NCBI RefSeq assembly: GCF_023159225.1
Contig: NC_063173.1
Span: 7,726,852-7,790,851, forward strand
From: Perognathus longimembris pacificus
Lineage: Eukaryota; Chordata; Mammalia; Rodentia; Heteromyidae
Reading direction: 5' to 3'
DNA length: 64,000 nt
Part shown: in pieces, positions 20,651 to 32,685 of the stretch
How the letters are laid out: every line of letters begins with the position of its first letter
Position numbering within the stretch: position 1 is the first letter of the stretch
The notes under the pieces: generated by a model
Databases searched by the model: none
Told to the model about the DNA's origin: nothing
The model's input: the letters and a program-made list of their open reading frames with translations, nothing else
Made by a program: the position numbers and the translations under genes

Positions 20651-21883
20651 CCAAGAGAATATTGTAGGCAACCAAAATAAACATTTGCTTATTAAAACAT
20701 TCCCCCAAATAGTACTTATGTATAAGCATTAAAATGTTTTCATTATTTTGTCTGCCTCTTCTTTTATTTCCAACGGGTGGTTTTAAAGTGTGAGCATTTG
20801 TATTTTCAGTTAAACTTGCCTTTTGGCAACAGATACACCAAGAGACAATTTGGTTTGCAGAAAATGTGCAAAAGCCAATTTCAAAATAGCATCTTCAATC
20901 AAGTTTAGATTTCTTTTTCTCTTTGAATCTTCTTTTAAGAAAATCTTCGGATTTGCTTTTTCTTTTCCTTTCTCAACAAAAAGAATTCATGACGGTCTCT
21001 TTACCTGACTTTGGAAGTCTTCTTAAGCAGATGGGGGCTGATGAGTTATGTAATAACTTTGGATACTTAGAAAGCCTGCTAATATTTTAGGCCGACACAC
21101 GTACAACTTTCTGTCTGTGTGTGTGAGAGGCACACACACACTTTGAATAGTATAAGAACTGTACTTCATAATCAGCACCACTCCCCCATTTTGTGGGAAA
21201 ACAGTACTAATATTTAAGCCACTTGATTTGGATCACATATAATGGTAGTTTCAGAAAAGTGATTTCAATCTATGTGAATGATATAGCATGGTCCATGTTA
21301 TTTATTGCTCTGTTAATTTTTGGAATTTTCACTTCCTCATTAGCTGTTTGAGAACTTCTATGTGCTGATACTGTAGATTACCTCTTATTGCTTAGATCTA
21401 TCATAACTGCCATGTCAATATAAATTGCAATTGTAAATCTTACAATATATTTTATACTTTCTCCTCATCACATTTTTAAAAGATAAAGATGAACAGGTAA
21501 AAAAAAAGCAGTTAACTAACATATCTTATTTGGTTTTACCTATAGTGAAAAACTCCTATTTCTATACTTAATCAACATAAAATTAATAATAAAACATGTT
21601 ATTTTAGAACTAAATACTTGGCTTGTCCTGTATTTCACATTACATATATAATGATTCAGATTTTAGCCAGTGGCTAACATAATAAACACAACAGTTTAGT
21701 TCATGCCTGACAAGTACATTTTCAGAGAATTCAATACAAATTCATAGAATGAATAAATGAATGGATTGGAGCATGGAAGTGGAGAATTCTAAGTTATAAT
21801 ACATTATATATGTCATTTTTGAAAACTTCTTTATGCCATCTTAATCAATACCTACTAATAGCAGATTCCGAATCTGAGCCATT
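20651..21883. other. unrecognised non-coding sequence
   Basis: AT-rich. A short GTGTGTGTGAGAGGCACACACAC stretch near 21116-21140 could fold as a hairpin. No coding or repeat call. Confidence 0.4.
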
Positions 21884-22094
21884 GGACAGTGGTGGCTCAC
21901 ATCTATAACTTTAGATATTCAGGAGAATCAGATTTTAGATTGAGGTTCTAAGCCCCCAGGCAGACAAGGCCCTGTGACTTTTAGTTCCAATTACCTAGCA
22001 AAAAGCCAAAAGAGCATATGTGGTTCAAATGGGTACTCCATTGGTCTTGAAATGAAAAAGGTAAGCCAGAACTTGAGGCACTAAGTTCAAACAA
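21884..22094 (+). repeat. diverged B1-like/Geo-like composite SINE
   Basis: ACAGTGGTGGCTCACATCTATAAC...AGATATTCAGGAG is a B1-like head. CAATTACCTAGCAAAAAGCC links to CATATGTGGTTCAAATGGG...GTCTTGAAATG and CTTGAGGCACTAAGTTCAAAC, a degraded right half. Confidence 0.65.
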
Positions 22095-22519
22095 AGAATA
22101 TGATTTTTATTTGCATTGCTAGAAATGTGTTGGAGAATGAGAGATTCAAGCTCTTTACCACTGGGCCTCAGAATATATATTTCAAAAAGTGTAGCAAATT
22201 AAATCAACATATATATATAATGGATGAATTTTATTTTAAACAAATATCATTCATTCCCCATTTCCAAATTAAAGTAGGATATTTTTAAACTCATGGTTGT
22301 CTTAACACATCTGATTATTATTAGGAGAAAACTTTGACAGTAAGAACCATTTATGCATTAATGGATAAACTAAACATTATATGTGATAATCCAAAAACAG
22401 AACTCATGGAGTCACATCTCAATAGAATTACTGAATATTACTAAAACTGATTCATATAAAGATCAGCTAAAAGATAAAACTATTATCAAAATGCATATAA
22501 CAATAAAATTTTTCTTGGG

Positions 22520-23640
22520 TAAAACCAGGATAAACAAATTCAGATATGCATAATTTGGCTTGGAAAAGACTGACCATGTAAAACATTTAACATAAGACAA
22601 AGATGCCTACTTTCTCCATTCTTATTCAACATAATACTGGGAGCCATGGCAAGAGCAATTAAATGAAAGGAAGGAAAGAAAAATGATCTAAATTGGAAAT
22701 GAGAAGGCCAAATTATCCCTCTTGCAAATGACATTATCTGGTATGTAAATAAAATTTCAGGATATAAAATTAAGATACCAAAATCAATAAGTGGAGATGA
22801 GAAAACAAGAGAGTATAATAGGGGAAACTAAAATCAATGTGCATGTATAAAAATTATCACAATGAAACATTACTTTGTACAGTTAATATATGCTAGTAAA
22901 AAGTTTAAAATAAATCCCATCTGTAGTAGCTATACAAATAACTTAGAAATATATTTCAACAGGAATGTAAAAAATCTCTACATTAAACTATGAAACACTG
23001 ATGAAAATAAAGATATAAAAAATGAAAAACATCCTGTTTATGGATTAAAAGAACTAAAATTGAAAGTGTCATATTAACAAAAACTGATCTATATATGCAA
23101 TGAAATTCCTAGCAAAATTCTGATGGAATTCTTCATAAAAATTAAAAAAGAATCTAAAATTTCATATGCAACAACAAAAGATTCTTCATAGCCAAGGCAA
23201 TTGAGCAAGAAGAACAAAAGAATGCCTGAAATCATAACTGAAATTAAAAAGGTGCTAGAAAGATAAAATAAATACAACATGGTCCTGGCAGGAAATCAGC
23301 CACATAGAGCAATGGAATAGAATACACAATGCAGAAATAAATCTAGATATTTATAGTCAAGTGGTTTTCAGTAAATCATCAGAAACACATACGGTATAGA
23401 CTGACTTTTCAATAAATGGTACTGGAAAAACTGTCCACCAATAGGCAAAAGAATGAAAGTCGACCTATAATTCTCATCACATACCAACAGAAAAAAAATC
23501 AACTTAAAATGAATTGGAAACTTAAATGTGAAAACAAAAACTATGAAATTACTAGAAACAGTGAAGAAACAGTTGAGTTACAAAGTTATTCTCAAATAGG
23601 AAAGAACATACATTTTGGGTTCAGTATATAGATATAATGC
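22520..23640 (+). pseudogene. ancient L1 ORF2 remnant
   Basis: A + strand frame near 22590-22665 reads RQRCLLSPFLFNIILGAMAR, the mutated reverse-transcriptase motif with the LSPFLFNI core, soon followed by a stop. Further landmarks follow in order: AAAACATCCTGTTTATGGATTAAAAGAAC, CAATGAAATTCCTAGCAAAATTC, ATAGCCAAGGCAATTGAGC and TAGAGCAATGGAATAGAATAC. The catalytic region is broken by many stops and indels. Edges are approximate. Confidence 0.75.
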
Positions 23641-24259
23641 CATAAAATAACTGTAATTATTATCAATATAATCTTGCAACATTATCTTCAATTTCTTAAC
23701 TCATCCTAGGAACTCTGATGAGATTGTGATGAGAAGATTGTGATGCAGAACTCCGGTGCACCTTCAATGGGTTGCTTAGGGAGGCCAAGCGTTCATAAAA
23801 GGGGAACCTGGGTGGGGACTATGGACGAAGCACCTCATTGGCCAGTAACTGTTGTAACACACATGAAACTCAGAAAGTGGAATCACCATTGAAGTTGAAA
23901 ATGGAGAGATATGAACATTTATAGGCACTTATGAAATGTTAGAAATGTTATCTGGGATTTTATTTTATCTGGAATTAGAAGACTCAATTTTTCATTGTAA
24001 ATTTTTTCATTTTAATTGTCCTAAAGTACAATATTTCACCAAGTCCTACTATTTCTCCCATTGAAGTTTGAGACTCCTTGATCTTTACCAATCCTCTTAT
24101 TCCTTCTGACACTTCTGTGACTCAAGGAACTGTTCTTTTTATTCTCAGATGCCTGAACTATCATGGTACTAGAATGTACCTCATTTTTTTCTTTTAAGTT
24201 CACACATGCTCTATGTCAATGTGGAGAGTTCCAGGGCTTTGGAGAAAAATATATTTTAT
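23641..24259. other. unrecognised non-coding sequence
   Basis: Includes a slightly GC-richer patch at 23740-23840. No repeat or coding call. Confidence 0.4.
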
Positions 24260-24844
24260 TCTTTTTTTAAAAATTGACATATAAATACCAGAAGAGTTTA
24301 GCTTTTGAGAGACAATTTAGTGGTTCTTTTTGTGTATTATCCTTGCCTAATCTCACAAGATTTTATTAACCTGAAAAGAATTCTTCTTTTAGCAGTTACT
24401 ATCTAGCCCAAACATTAATCTACTTTCTATCTGTACATATTTACCTATTTTGTACACAGGAAATATATATGTGTGTATTTATATTTATATTTATACATGT
24501 GTGTAATGTGTTTGAGGCTCCTACATTATTTTTACGTTTATTAGATGATGGACATTTAGTCAATATAATGCTGCATGCTGCTATGAACATTTATGTACAG
24601 GTTTTTGTGTGGGCGTGTTCTTTCAATTTTTTTGGATATATAAACCTATTAGTGAAATTTCTGGATTATGTGGTTACACTACTGCCAACAGTTTGATGCA
24701 ATTTCCAGCTGTTTTCTAAATCAGCTGCACTATTTTACATTTCTACTTGTATATAAACATTGAACTTTCTTCATATCCTAGCCAACACTTTTGCCTGTCC
24801 TTTTTATTACACCGTCCTCGTGGTTATGAAGTGATTCCATTCTT
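24260..24844 (-). mobile_element. ancient L1 remnant (antisense), first part
   Basis: TGCTGCATGCTGCTATGAACATTTATGTACAGG, ATCAGCTGCACTATTTTACATTTC and CATATCCTAGCCAACACTTTTGCC are the antisense landmarks of the ORF2 tail in old mammalian L1. It is interrupted by SINE sequence and resumes at 25296. Confidence 0.7.
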
Positions 24845-25295
24845 TTTGGTAAAGAGGTTTGAACTCAGGGTTTTATACTTGTCCAGGCAGTTGCTGTTCC
24901 ACTTGAGGCTCCAACTCTCTTTGCTCTGGTTATTTTTGAGATAGGATCTTTTCTGCTTGGGTTGGCCTGGACTACAATCCTTCCATTTATGCTCCCATTA
25001 TAACTTGGTTAACAAGCATGTATTACTACTTCCAACATTTTCTGTTGAAATGGGATCTCACAGTTATGTTGGCCTGGGCTGGCCTGGAACTGTAATCCTA
25101 CTGAGCTCAACCTTTCTCAAAGTGGAATCAAAGATGTACCCTATCATATCCAGGTATTAGTTGTGCTGGGGCCTTGTGGACCTTTTGTCAGGGTGGCCTT
25201 ATTTCAACCTCCTGAGAATCCAGAATTACAGATATAAATTAACTACTTCCGGAGTAGCTGGGATTATAGTGTGCTTATACAAGTGCCCAGCTAAT
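24845..25295 (-). repeat. cluster of old B1-dID/B1-like SINEs (antisense)
   Basis: AGGTTTGAACTCAGGG...TTCCACTTGAGGCTCC is an antisense tRNA/ID-like module, followed by GAGATAGGATC...GGGTTGGCCTGGACTACAATCC and by GAAATGGGATCTCAC...GGCCTGGGCTGGCCTGGAACTG (B1 antisense). A last partial copy ends CGGAGTAGCTGGGATTATAG...GTGCCCAGC. They split one L1. Confidence 0.65.
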
Positions 25296-25560
25296 CTCAT
25301 GTGTTTTGACTTTTGCTTTCCTAATGAATAATGTATTCTGCATTTTCTCGGTATTTATTAGTCACTTGTTTATCTTCTTTGGAGAAAAGTGTATTCAAAT
25401 CCTTTGCCTACTTTTAATTGAGTTATTTGTCATTTTAACTGTTGAGCTGTAAAAGTTCTTATATATTCTGAATGCTTCATGATTTGAATATATATAGCAT
25501 GCATATTTTCGATTGTAAGTTTCACTTCATCTCCCATTACATCTTTATCAATACCCCTAT
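25296..25560 (-). mobile_element. ancient L1 remnant (antisense), second part
   Basis: ATTAGTCACTTGTTTATCTTCTTTGGAGAAAAGTG, TTCAAATCCTTTGCCTACTTTTAATTGAG and GTTGAGCTGTAAAAGTTCTTATATATTCTG continue the element interrupted at 24844. Confidence 0.75.
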
Positions 25561-26105
25561 GTACACTGACATTTTATTTCACTAAACTTCTGCTGAGTAG
25601 AATTACCATCAGTTACACAACAGGAAATTTTATCATTTTTTCATGTTAATCCAATCTTCCTAAACAGAGAAGATGGGATCTTGTAGTCTTTGGTATACCC
25701 TTCTACCACTTATAATGGACCTGCAAATATTCATCTGGAAGTCATAAACCCACACTGTGCAGTCAGACACTTGCTATCCATATGCCTTTTGTTATAATTT
25801 CACCTCTCTGAATCAGTAGGTAAGATAAGCAAGAACCATGAAATAAAGCCAGAAAGTAACTTCATTTTCTCCCTATGTTTCCTTTAACCTAATACACTGG
25901 AGGAAGTACTTTTCTTATCACTGAATGGAAATCCAATCTCATGACCTTTATAGTCATTCTTTGATAAGCACTTAAACACCAAAATTTTCTCAGTTGAGTA
26001 AATTTTTTAAATTCCAATATACAGGAGAAATTGGGGGGACATCGAAAAGTTTCTAGCTAACTAATTTTCTCACTAGACTTAAGGAGTGGGAGGACATTGA
26101 CAAGA
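25561..26105. other. unrecognised non-coding sequence
   Basis: AT-rich, no repeat or coding call. Confidence 0.4.
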
Positions 26106-26120
26106 AGAAAATTCTTTCTT

Positions 26121-26331
26121 TTTTTTTTTTTTTAATTTGGCCAGTCCTGGGCCTTGGACTCAGGGCCTGAGCACTGTCCCTGGCTTCTTTTTGCTCAAGG
26201 CTAGCACTCTGCCACTTGAGCCACAGCGCCACTTCTGGCCATTTTCTGTATATGTGGTGCTGGGGAATCAAACCCAGGGCCTCGTGTATACAAGGCAAGC
26301 ACTCTTGCCACTAGGCCATATCCCCAGCCCC
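26121..26331 (-). repeat. ID-Geo dimeric SINE (antisense)
   Basis: T-rich tail, then CCAGTCCTGGGCCTTGGACTC...GAGCCACAGCGCCACTTC (right half) and CTAGGCCATATCCCCAGCCCC (ID head). A 15-bp duplication with one mismatch (AGAAAATTCTTTCTT at 26106-26120, AGAAAATTATTTCTT at 26332-26346) flanks it. A 124-codon + frame overlapping it is a shadow. Confidence 0.95.
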
Positions 26332-26346
26332 AGAAAATTATTTCTT

Positions 26347-26764
26347 AAAAATGACACAGCTCTGCCATCTAGCCACTCTTTTACTACTGGAGGTTGGAGC
26401 ACCGTCCAAACAGCTCTCGCCCATGGAATTAACAGATGTCAAAAGAATGCCCCACTTTTACATTCTTTATATATATATTATTGCTCAACTTGTTTGCATA
26501 TTGTAAATTAATTATAATAAAGAAATTTTGTGCTTTTATGACATGTACATTAAAAAGAGACCATGTAGTATAATCTCTTGCCTTTTAGCAGGTTCAGACT
26601 TTCTCATTTGCTGTAGAGATCCAGCTACCAACTCTTTCAGTAATCTGCTTCAGTAATTCTATCACTTTATATCTACAATGTTTTTCTTTCTACTAAAATA
26701 GTTAAACTATTGTTTTAAAATTGTGTTTATAGACAGCTTTGATGTGTTATATAAATATTTAATT
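26347..26764. other. unrecognised non-coding sequence
   Basis: AT-rich with no recognised element. Confidence 0.4.
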
Positions 26765-27174
26765 AGAATTTCCCTTCCCTAATTCAGATAAACATATATA
26801 CAATACCTAGGGTGCCCAATTAAAACACAGTAACAACAGGAGCTAAACCTATGATAAGGAAGATAAACAAAAAGAAATCATTTCACGTAGTATGTTAAAA
26901 AGAAAAATAACAATGATGAACTGCTTGTTTCCATAACTTTGAGTTCATTTCTCTTAGCATAATCTTATGTGATCATTTGTACACAGCTATTGAGCTCTTA
27001 TGATCCTCTACTAGGACTGCCCTAGACATATACTAATTGTTATCAGTGAGGGAAACCACAGAGTCTATGCTTCTTTGGGTCTGGCTCACTCCACTTAGTA
27101 TTATTTTTTTCCAAGTCTTCCCACGTCCTTGCAAATGGGGCAATGTCATTCTTTCTGATGGAAGCACAGAATTC

Positions 27175-27249
<75 letters not shown>

Positions 27250-27915
27250 ACAATTTTTTGACCCATTCATCTACTCAGGGGCATCTGGGTTCATTCTATA
27301 TTTTAGCTGTGTAAATAATGCTACAGTGAACATGGTTGTGCTAGTAGCTTTAGTATGGTCTTATTTGTGATCCTTTGGGTAAATGCCCAAAAGTGGGGCT
27401 GCTGGGTCATAGAGCAGCTCTATGTTTAGCCTTTTGAGGAACCTCCCTACTGCTTTCCAGAGTGATTGAACAATTTACACTCTCACCAACAGTGTAGTAG
27501 GGATCCCTTTGGGCCACATCCCTGCCAGCATCTACTGTTATTAGTTTTCTTGATAATGGGCATTCTTACTGGGGTGAGGTGGAATCTCAATGCTGTTTTG
27601 ATTTGCATTTCTTTTATGGCCAGTGATGTAGAGCACTTCTTCATGTGCCTCTTAGCCATTCTCATTTCCTCTTCAGAGAAGTCTCTCTTTAAGTCTTTAG
27701 CCCACTTACTAATGAGCCAGTGGTTTCTTTGAGGATTTGTTTTGGGGGAACTTAATTTTTTGAGTTCTAAGTATATTTTAATTATGAGGCCCTTGTCTTG
27801 TTGTATGGCCAGAAGATCTTCTCCTGATCTGAAGACTTTCTATTTCTCTTACAAGGTATGTCCTTTGCCATGGAGAAGCTCTGCAGTTTCATGCAATCCC
27901 ATTTTCCAGTCTTTA
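26765..27915 (-). mobile_element. 5'-truncated L1 (antisense) split by a (TA)n tract
   Basis: It starts in the 3' UTR (CCCTTCCCTAATTCAG, shared with the stub at 57726) and runs antisense into ORF2: GGGTCTGGCTCACTCCACTTAG, the TA repeat, TTGACCCATTCATCTACTCAGGGGC, CATGGTTGTGCTAGTAGC, GCCAGTGATGTAGAGCAC and GCCATGGAGAAGCTCTGCAG. The frame is broken several times. Belongs to the same L1 lineage as the pair at 35-38 kb. Confidence 0.85.
27180..27247. repeat. (TA)34 microsatellite inside L1 ORF2
   Basis: Perfect TA repeat of 68 bases exactly where other L1 copies here read ATTCCATTGTGTATATGTACC, so it grew from the short GTATATGTA run of the ORF2 sequence. Overlapping Tyr-Ile frames on both strands are artefacts. 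Confidence 0.97.
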
Positions 27916-29514
27916 TTTAAAAAGTAAAAATTTGAACATTTCTGTTTTGTGACTATAATATGTATAAAAAATCATAAGTATTATTTCTCATGAAACATTA
28001 CATTTTGGGTTGTGGCTATCTTTACCTATCATCTTAATGCTAGAATGAGAAGTTTTACAAGGGTGGCTTTATAAACACAAGAAAATCCCTCTCAGATTTT
28101 CCTACTTTTATACTTAGAGAAACTAAACTCTAAAAGATGAAGTGAATACTCCAGGTTGTAACATTAGTCATCTAAAAGGAATTTGAATCTAGACCCTTCA
28201 CTTCCATTCCAGTGATATTTCCAATATCTATAATGGACATGACAAGTGGGAGGTTCCACACACACACTTGGAATTTCAGACTTCAGAGTATTTGCAGAGT
28301 TGTTATTTAAAAAAAAAGAAACTTGTCTTATTTGAACTTTCTATTTGGGTTGCCATTAATAAACAATATGTATTTTGCAATCCTAATGGAGAAAATATAT
28401 AAACCCAGCAATGATGTACTACTGGTCAGCTTTTAACAGTTGGTTCTCAGGGAGTGAGAGACATGAACAGAAGAGGTTGTTGGTTTCCATGGTCAAAATA
28501 ATGTTGGTAGAACCAATTTATGATGTCAACCAGGCTACAAGTCCTTAAATTTTTCAAAATCATTTTGCAGGCTCATTACAAACTGAATTTACTACAACAC
28601 AATGGTCAGGGACATTTGTCCAGAACATATGCTGATTTTAAATCACAGTAGAATTCAGGATATTTTATTATTATAACAACACAATGAAGTTCCTTAAAAA
28701 AAGAAACCCAGTTAGCTTGCATAATCATCATGGAATTAATGTGCTTATCTAAAGTCTATGTAACAAATGAACTCTTCCTTGAAATTTTCTACAGACAAAT
28801 ACAAAAGATGAATAGAGAGATGTCTTTGTACACAAAAACTGAGAGAAAGAGACGTGGAGGAGAGGAATGGAGGGAAATCTATCTGGACAGAAGTAATATT
28901 TAAGAGAAACCAAGTGCAACACCCTTATATGATTCACATTACAAGTATCACCCATACTTTTTCATTGTGTCACCTTGTATTCAGCTTATAAGACATCAGA
29001 ATGACAACATCTATACAAAGTCTGGATTTTTCTCTCTCTCATTCTACCATATAAAGGTCACAGAAAACTAAAATGGTTTGTGAAATGTAGTTACAGCAAA
29101 GGAGTATAGACATTAGATTGCTAGACCTCTATGTAATAAGAAAACAAAATAACTGAATCTTTCTTGGGTAAAACTGAACTTCCCCTTTTATTTTCTTACA
29201 ATGGATATATTACTAAAATAATGGATGTGTTACTTTGTAAAAAGAAATCATCATATGTTAGATTCATAGTTCTAACTATTTAGAGCTACATCTTTTGAAA
29301 TACAATGAAAATTATGAATGATTTTACAGAAAAAAATGCACACATTTGCATATACAAAAAGGTTTGTCCAAAATATTTTAAGATTCACAGATGCTCTGTA
29401 ACTAAACCATGGACTTCTACACTCAGAAGTCAACCAAGCTACAAATTAAGTGCTATAAAACTTTTCAGTTAGCTCACCTTTGTTTTAATTATGTAAAAAA
29501 TTAAATATTCAAAT
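27916..29514. other. unrecognised non-coding sequence
   Basis: 1.6 kb, AT-rich, no repeat family or coding signal that I can support. A 68-codon antisense frame at 28749-28955 shows no motif. Confidence 0.4.
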
Positions 29515-29660
29515 CAGACACAAAAGAGTTGTAATCCTAAATACTCAGGAGACTAAGACTGATCTTGGTTAGACTAGGACTGAGAGTCAGAACTTGGTTT
29601 GAAGTCAGCCAAGTTAGGAAAATCTAAAGGCTAGACTGAAATTGTGGCTCAAGTGGTAGA
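29515..29660 (+). repeat. B1-like/Geo-like SINE truncated into a microsatellite
   Basis: GTTGTAATCCTAAATACTCAGGAGACTAAGAC is B1-like and AAATTGTGGCTCAAGTGGTAGAG begins the right half. The remainder is replaced by the (GGAA)n array that starts immediately afterwards. Confidence 0.65.
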
Positions 29661-29812
29661 GAAGGAAGGAAGGAAGGAAGGAAGGAAGGAAGGAAGGAAG
29701 GAAGGAAGGAAGGAAGGAAGGAAGGAAGGAAGGAAGGAAGGAAGGAAGGAAGGAAGGAAGGAAGGAAGGAAGGAAGGAAAGGGAGGGATGGAGGGAGGGA
29801 GGGAGGGAGGGA
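29661..29812. repeat. (GGAA)n then (GGGA)n purine microsatellite
   Basis: About 120 bp of GGAA units followed by about 33 bp of GGGA-type units, nearly all purine. It starts inside the A-box-like end of a SINE. GGAA repeats can recruit ETS-family proteins in other contexts; nothing here shows that. Confidence 0.97.
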
Positions 29813-30283
29813 TTTAATTATTTTAAGAAAAACATGGTTTATTACTTTCTAAAAGCAATTAAATTACCATAAAGGAAAGCAATCACTCTAAGTTTCCCTT
29901 AAACTTTTGTTAAGTGTTTTTATCTTTGAGTCAAGGTTTAACAATGTAACTGAAGCTGGTCTCAAACTTGAAATTCTCCTGCCTCAGTCTACCAAATACT
30001 GGGAATACATATATTTAGCTTTTCAATTATTGAGTTTATTATGGTAAATTTGGATTTCTAGACCTAAGTAAAGTAGCTGAATGAACAAGTCACAAATATT
30101 AAAGAAATAACAAGATCTTTATAGAGATAAAAATACCACAAATCCTTTTTCTTATAAACAAAAGACAGTCTCTAAACGTGGGTTTAGGAAGTAAACCCTG
30201 GTACTATTTAATTGATCATGTCAAAGTGTAATTACTTATCTTTTAGTGTCCATAGGATTAACTTATAGATTTATAGACATATT
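29813..30283. other. unrecognised sequence with a weak SINE patch
   Basis: AAGGTTTAACAATGTAACTGAAGCTGGTCTCAAACTTGAAATTCTCCTGCCTCAGTC near 29930-29995 resembles an antisense B1 monomer. The remainder is unrecognised. Confidence 0.4.
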
Positions 30284-30610
30284 CTAGTTATCATTTATCT
30301 CATTTAAACATCGGAGTGTCAGCTTTAAGTATTTGTAGTTCAGAAGATCCCTGAGTTTGTACAGCTCTCTTTTCTTCAGTGAAGGGTGGTTTTTGAAAGC
30401 AAGTATGACACTCGGGCAGAAGTAGCACATAACTGAATGGTTTAGTAGGAGAGACTCTTTATATTTCTCATTTACATTTTCATTTCTATAAGCCTCAAAA
30501 TACTTTATACATTCATATTTGCAGGGTAGTTGTGGTCTACAAATGTGTATAATACAATGTCCATTTGAAAATCTAGTTGTTGCTACACCATTGGTTTTAT
30601 CTTTTACCAC
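30284..30610 (-). other. orphan 108-codon ORF, unidentified
   Basis: An ATG-initiated frame of 108 codons in AT-rich DNA outside any repeat I recognise. The product would be basic, Lys/Asn/Leu/Cys-rich, with CYFCPSVILAFKNHPSLKK in the second half and KLRDLLNYKYLKLTLRCL near the end; no signal peptide and no domain that I know. It could be a chance frame, the remains of a DNA-transposon or retrocopy ORF, or a decayed exon. No promoter, splice or poly(A) evidence supports expression. Confidence 0.2.
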
Positions 30611-31797
30611 TGAGTATATTTAATTTATGACACTTAACATAGCCTTTATTAAGGTAAAAACTTCACAATTCTCTTCAATTGTGTTGTAAAGAATATAGTA
30701 AACAAACAAAAAAGAAAAATAATAGGTTTACCTGACCAAAAAAAAAATCTGTCTTAACTGGGTTGTACAGGAACACAGAAACAAGAGGATATACATAAAA
30801 TGATATGAGAGGAAATTCATTAGATGGATGGACTCGTGTGATTATGATGGTCAGCAAGCCCCACAAGAGGCTGCTCACAAGATGAAGACCTGGGAATAGT
30901 GTGGGCATGCTCAGTCAAATTCTGAAACCCTCAAGAGAAAGTGATGGTATGCTTTCAGACCAAAGTCAAATGCCTGCAGAACCAGCGGCCATGGATATAA
31001 AATCCTTAAGTCCAAAGGCCTGCAAGGCTGGAGTTCTGATGTTCAAAACATGTGGAAGAAAAAAACATTCCAATACAGCTCTAAGAAAAAACAATTTACC
31101 TTTTGTGATTTCAGTAAGTATAATTATGGTCTTTGGGATCACATAATTGGAATTATAATTGGTATCAATGCGTATAATGTGATACTATTTAGCAGTCTCT
31201 CTGATCAACCTCAAATTCATTATGTCAAAGAAAAGAAGCTTGGCATAAATCTCTGCCTACTGCTTGATTCCATGCATAAGAAACTCTAGATGATAGATAC
31301 ACTAACTACAGTGAAAACAAGCAAAAGCAAAAGAATCCTACATCAGAGAATTTTCTGAGGTAATGGGCTTTTTGTATGAAGATTGCACAAGTGTATGAAA
31401 GTAATAAAATTTATTAAACCAGACATTCAAGATCTATGTATTTTATCTTATGTAAATTATATACAAGCCATTTTTTGGTTTGGTTTCCTACTAATATCTC
31501 ACTCTATTATTATAGATCTACTGTTTAATAACAACTACACAAGGTGAGTCTAATGACCTCATTGGCCTCACTTTGAAAAGTATTACTGGTGAACGACGAA
31601 ACATTTTCCTTTTCCTAATATTGTGCTTTCCACAAAACAATAAATAAAAATATAATGCAATTTACCCTTGACGCTAGGCATCTGTGCATACAATAAAACA
31701 CAGGCAGATAGAGCAATCCACTCTTCACAGAGTCACTACAGAGCCAAAATACAGACATATTTCACAATCAAATAGGAATCTTAAAATACAGACTTTC
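30611..31797. other. unrecognised non-coding sequence
   Basis: AT-rich. Overlapping 77-81-codon frames on both strands (30675-31289) show no recognisable motifs. No repeat family identified. Confidence 0.4.
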
Positions 31798-31978
31798 AAG
31801 TCAGGCACTGGTGGCTAACACCTATAATCCTACACTAACTAGGCTGAAATTTGAGGATCATAGCTTAAAGCAGCCCAAGCAGAAAATTCTGAGAGATTCT
31901 ATCTCCAATTAACCAGCAGAAGAGTTGGACCAGAGCTCAAGTGGTTGGAGCACAAGCATGTGCAAAAATAAAGCCAAG
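31798..31978 (+). repeat. B1-like/Geo-like composite SINE
   Basis: GTCAGGCACTGGTGGCTAACACCTATAATCC head, CTCCAATTAACCAGCAG linker and AGAGCTCAAGTGGTTGGAGCAC right half, A-rich end. Diverged. Confidence 0.8.
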
Positions 31979-32285
31979 TGATTACTATGTTTTCATCTCA
32001 CCTTTTCCAAGAAAACATTTTTTTGTGTGTGATGATACCTGAGAATCCACACTTTACTAAGTTCTCCACAGAATTAAAATAAGCAACTGAATTCAGGAAA
32101 AGTTGATCAAGATCACAGTGTTAGCTAAGGAAGAATTCATAACATCATGTAATTATAAAGTATAATCTATCAGAAAGACTTCTAAAACCTTGTCAAGAAC
32201 CAACTTTCATTTTCAGTGTTTTCAAACGGAATGCAAAATATTGGCAGACAACCAACAAGAACATGTTTGTTTGTCTGCCTTTCTG

Positions 32286-32302
32286 TCTATCTGTTATCTG
32301 TC

Positions 32303-32358
<56 letters not shown>

Positions 32359-32360
32359 GT
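32286..32360. repeat. (TCTA)n microsatellite
   Basis: ATCT units from about 32300 to 32357, preceded by related CTGTCTATCTGT sequence. It sits at the tail side of the antisense SINE that follows. Confidence 0.95.
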
Positions 32361-32363
32361 ATT

Positions 32364-32685
32364 AAGGTTTGGACTCAGGGCCTTATACTTACTAGATAAG
32401 CACTCTACCACTTGAGCCATGCCTCCAGCCCTTCTTTGCTTTTTTGTTATTCAGATAAGGTTTTATGATTTTTTCCCAGGCTGGCTTTGGACTGTAATCC
32501 TCCTACCTATGTTTCTCATATAGCTAGGTTACAAAGATGCACCACTATGACTGGCTTGTTTTTGGAAAATGGTCTTTCCTAATTCCCCTCCCCGCCCCCA
32601 CCCCAGGCAAACAGTGATCCACCCCTCTCCACCTCCCAAGCATCCAGGGTTACAGGATGAACCATTGTGTCCAATTGGGACAATA
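32364..32685 (-). repeat. B1-dID-like SINE plus B1 monomer (antisense)
   Basis: GGTTTGGACTCAGGGCC...CTCTACCACTTGAGCCATGCCTCCAGCCC is an antisense tRNA/ID module. CCAGGCTGGCTTTGGACTGTAATCC...GCACCACTATGACTGGC and GTGATCCACCCC...CCAAGCATCCAGGGTTACAGG are antisense B1 parts. Confidence 0.7.

Noticed and set aside
26137..26511. 124-codon + frame
   Set aside because: Its first half is the antisense of an ID-Geo SINE.
29661..29812. CRISPR-like or minisatellite array
   Set aside because: It is a plain tetranucleotide repeat without spacers, in a mammalian genome.
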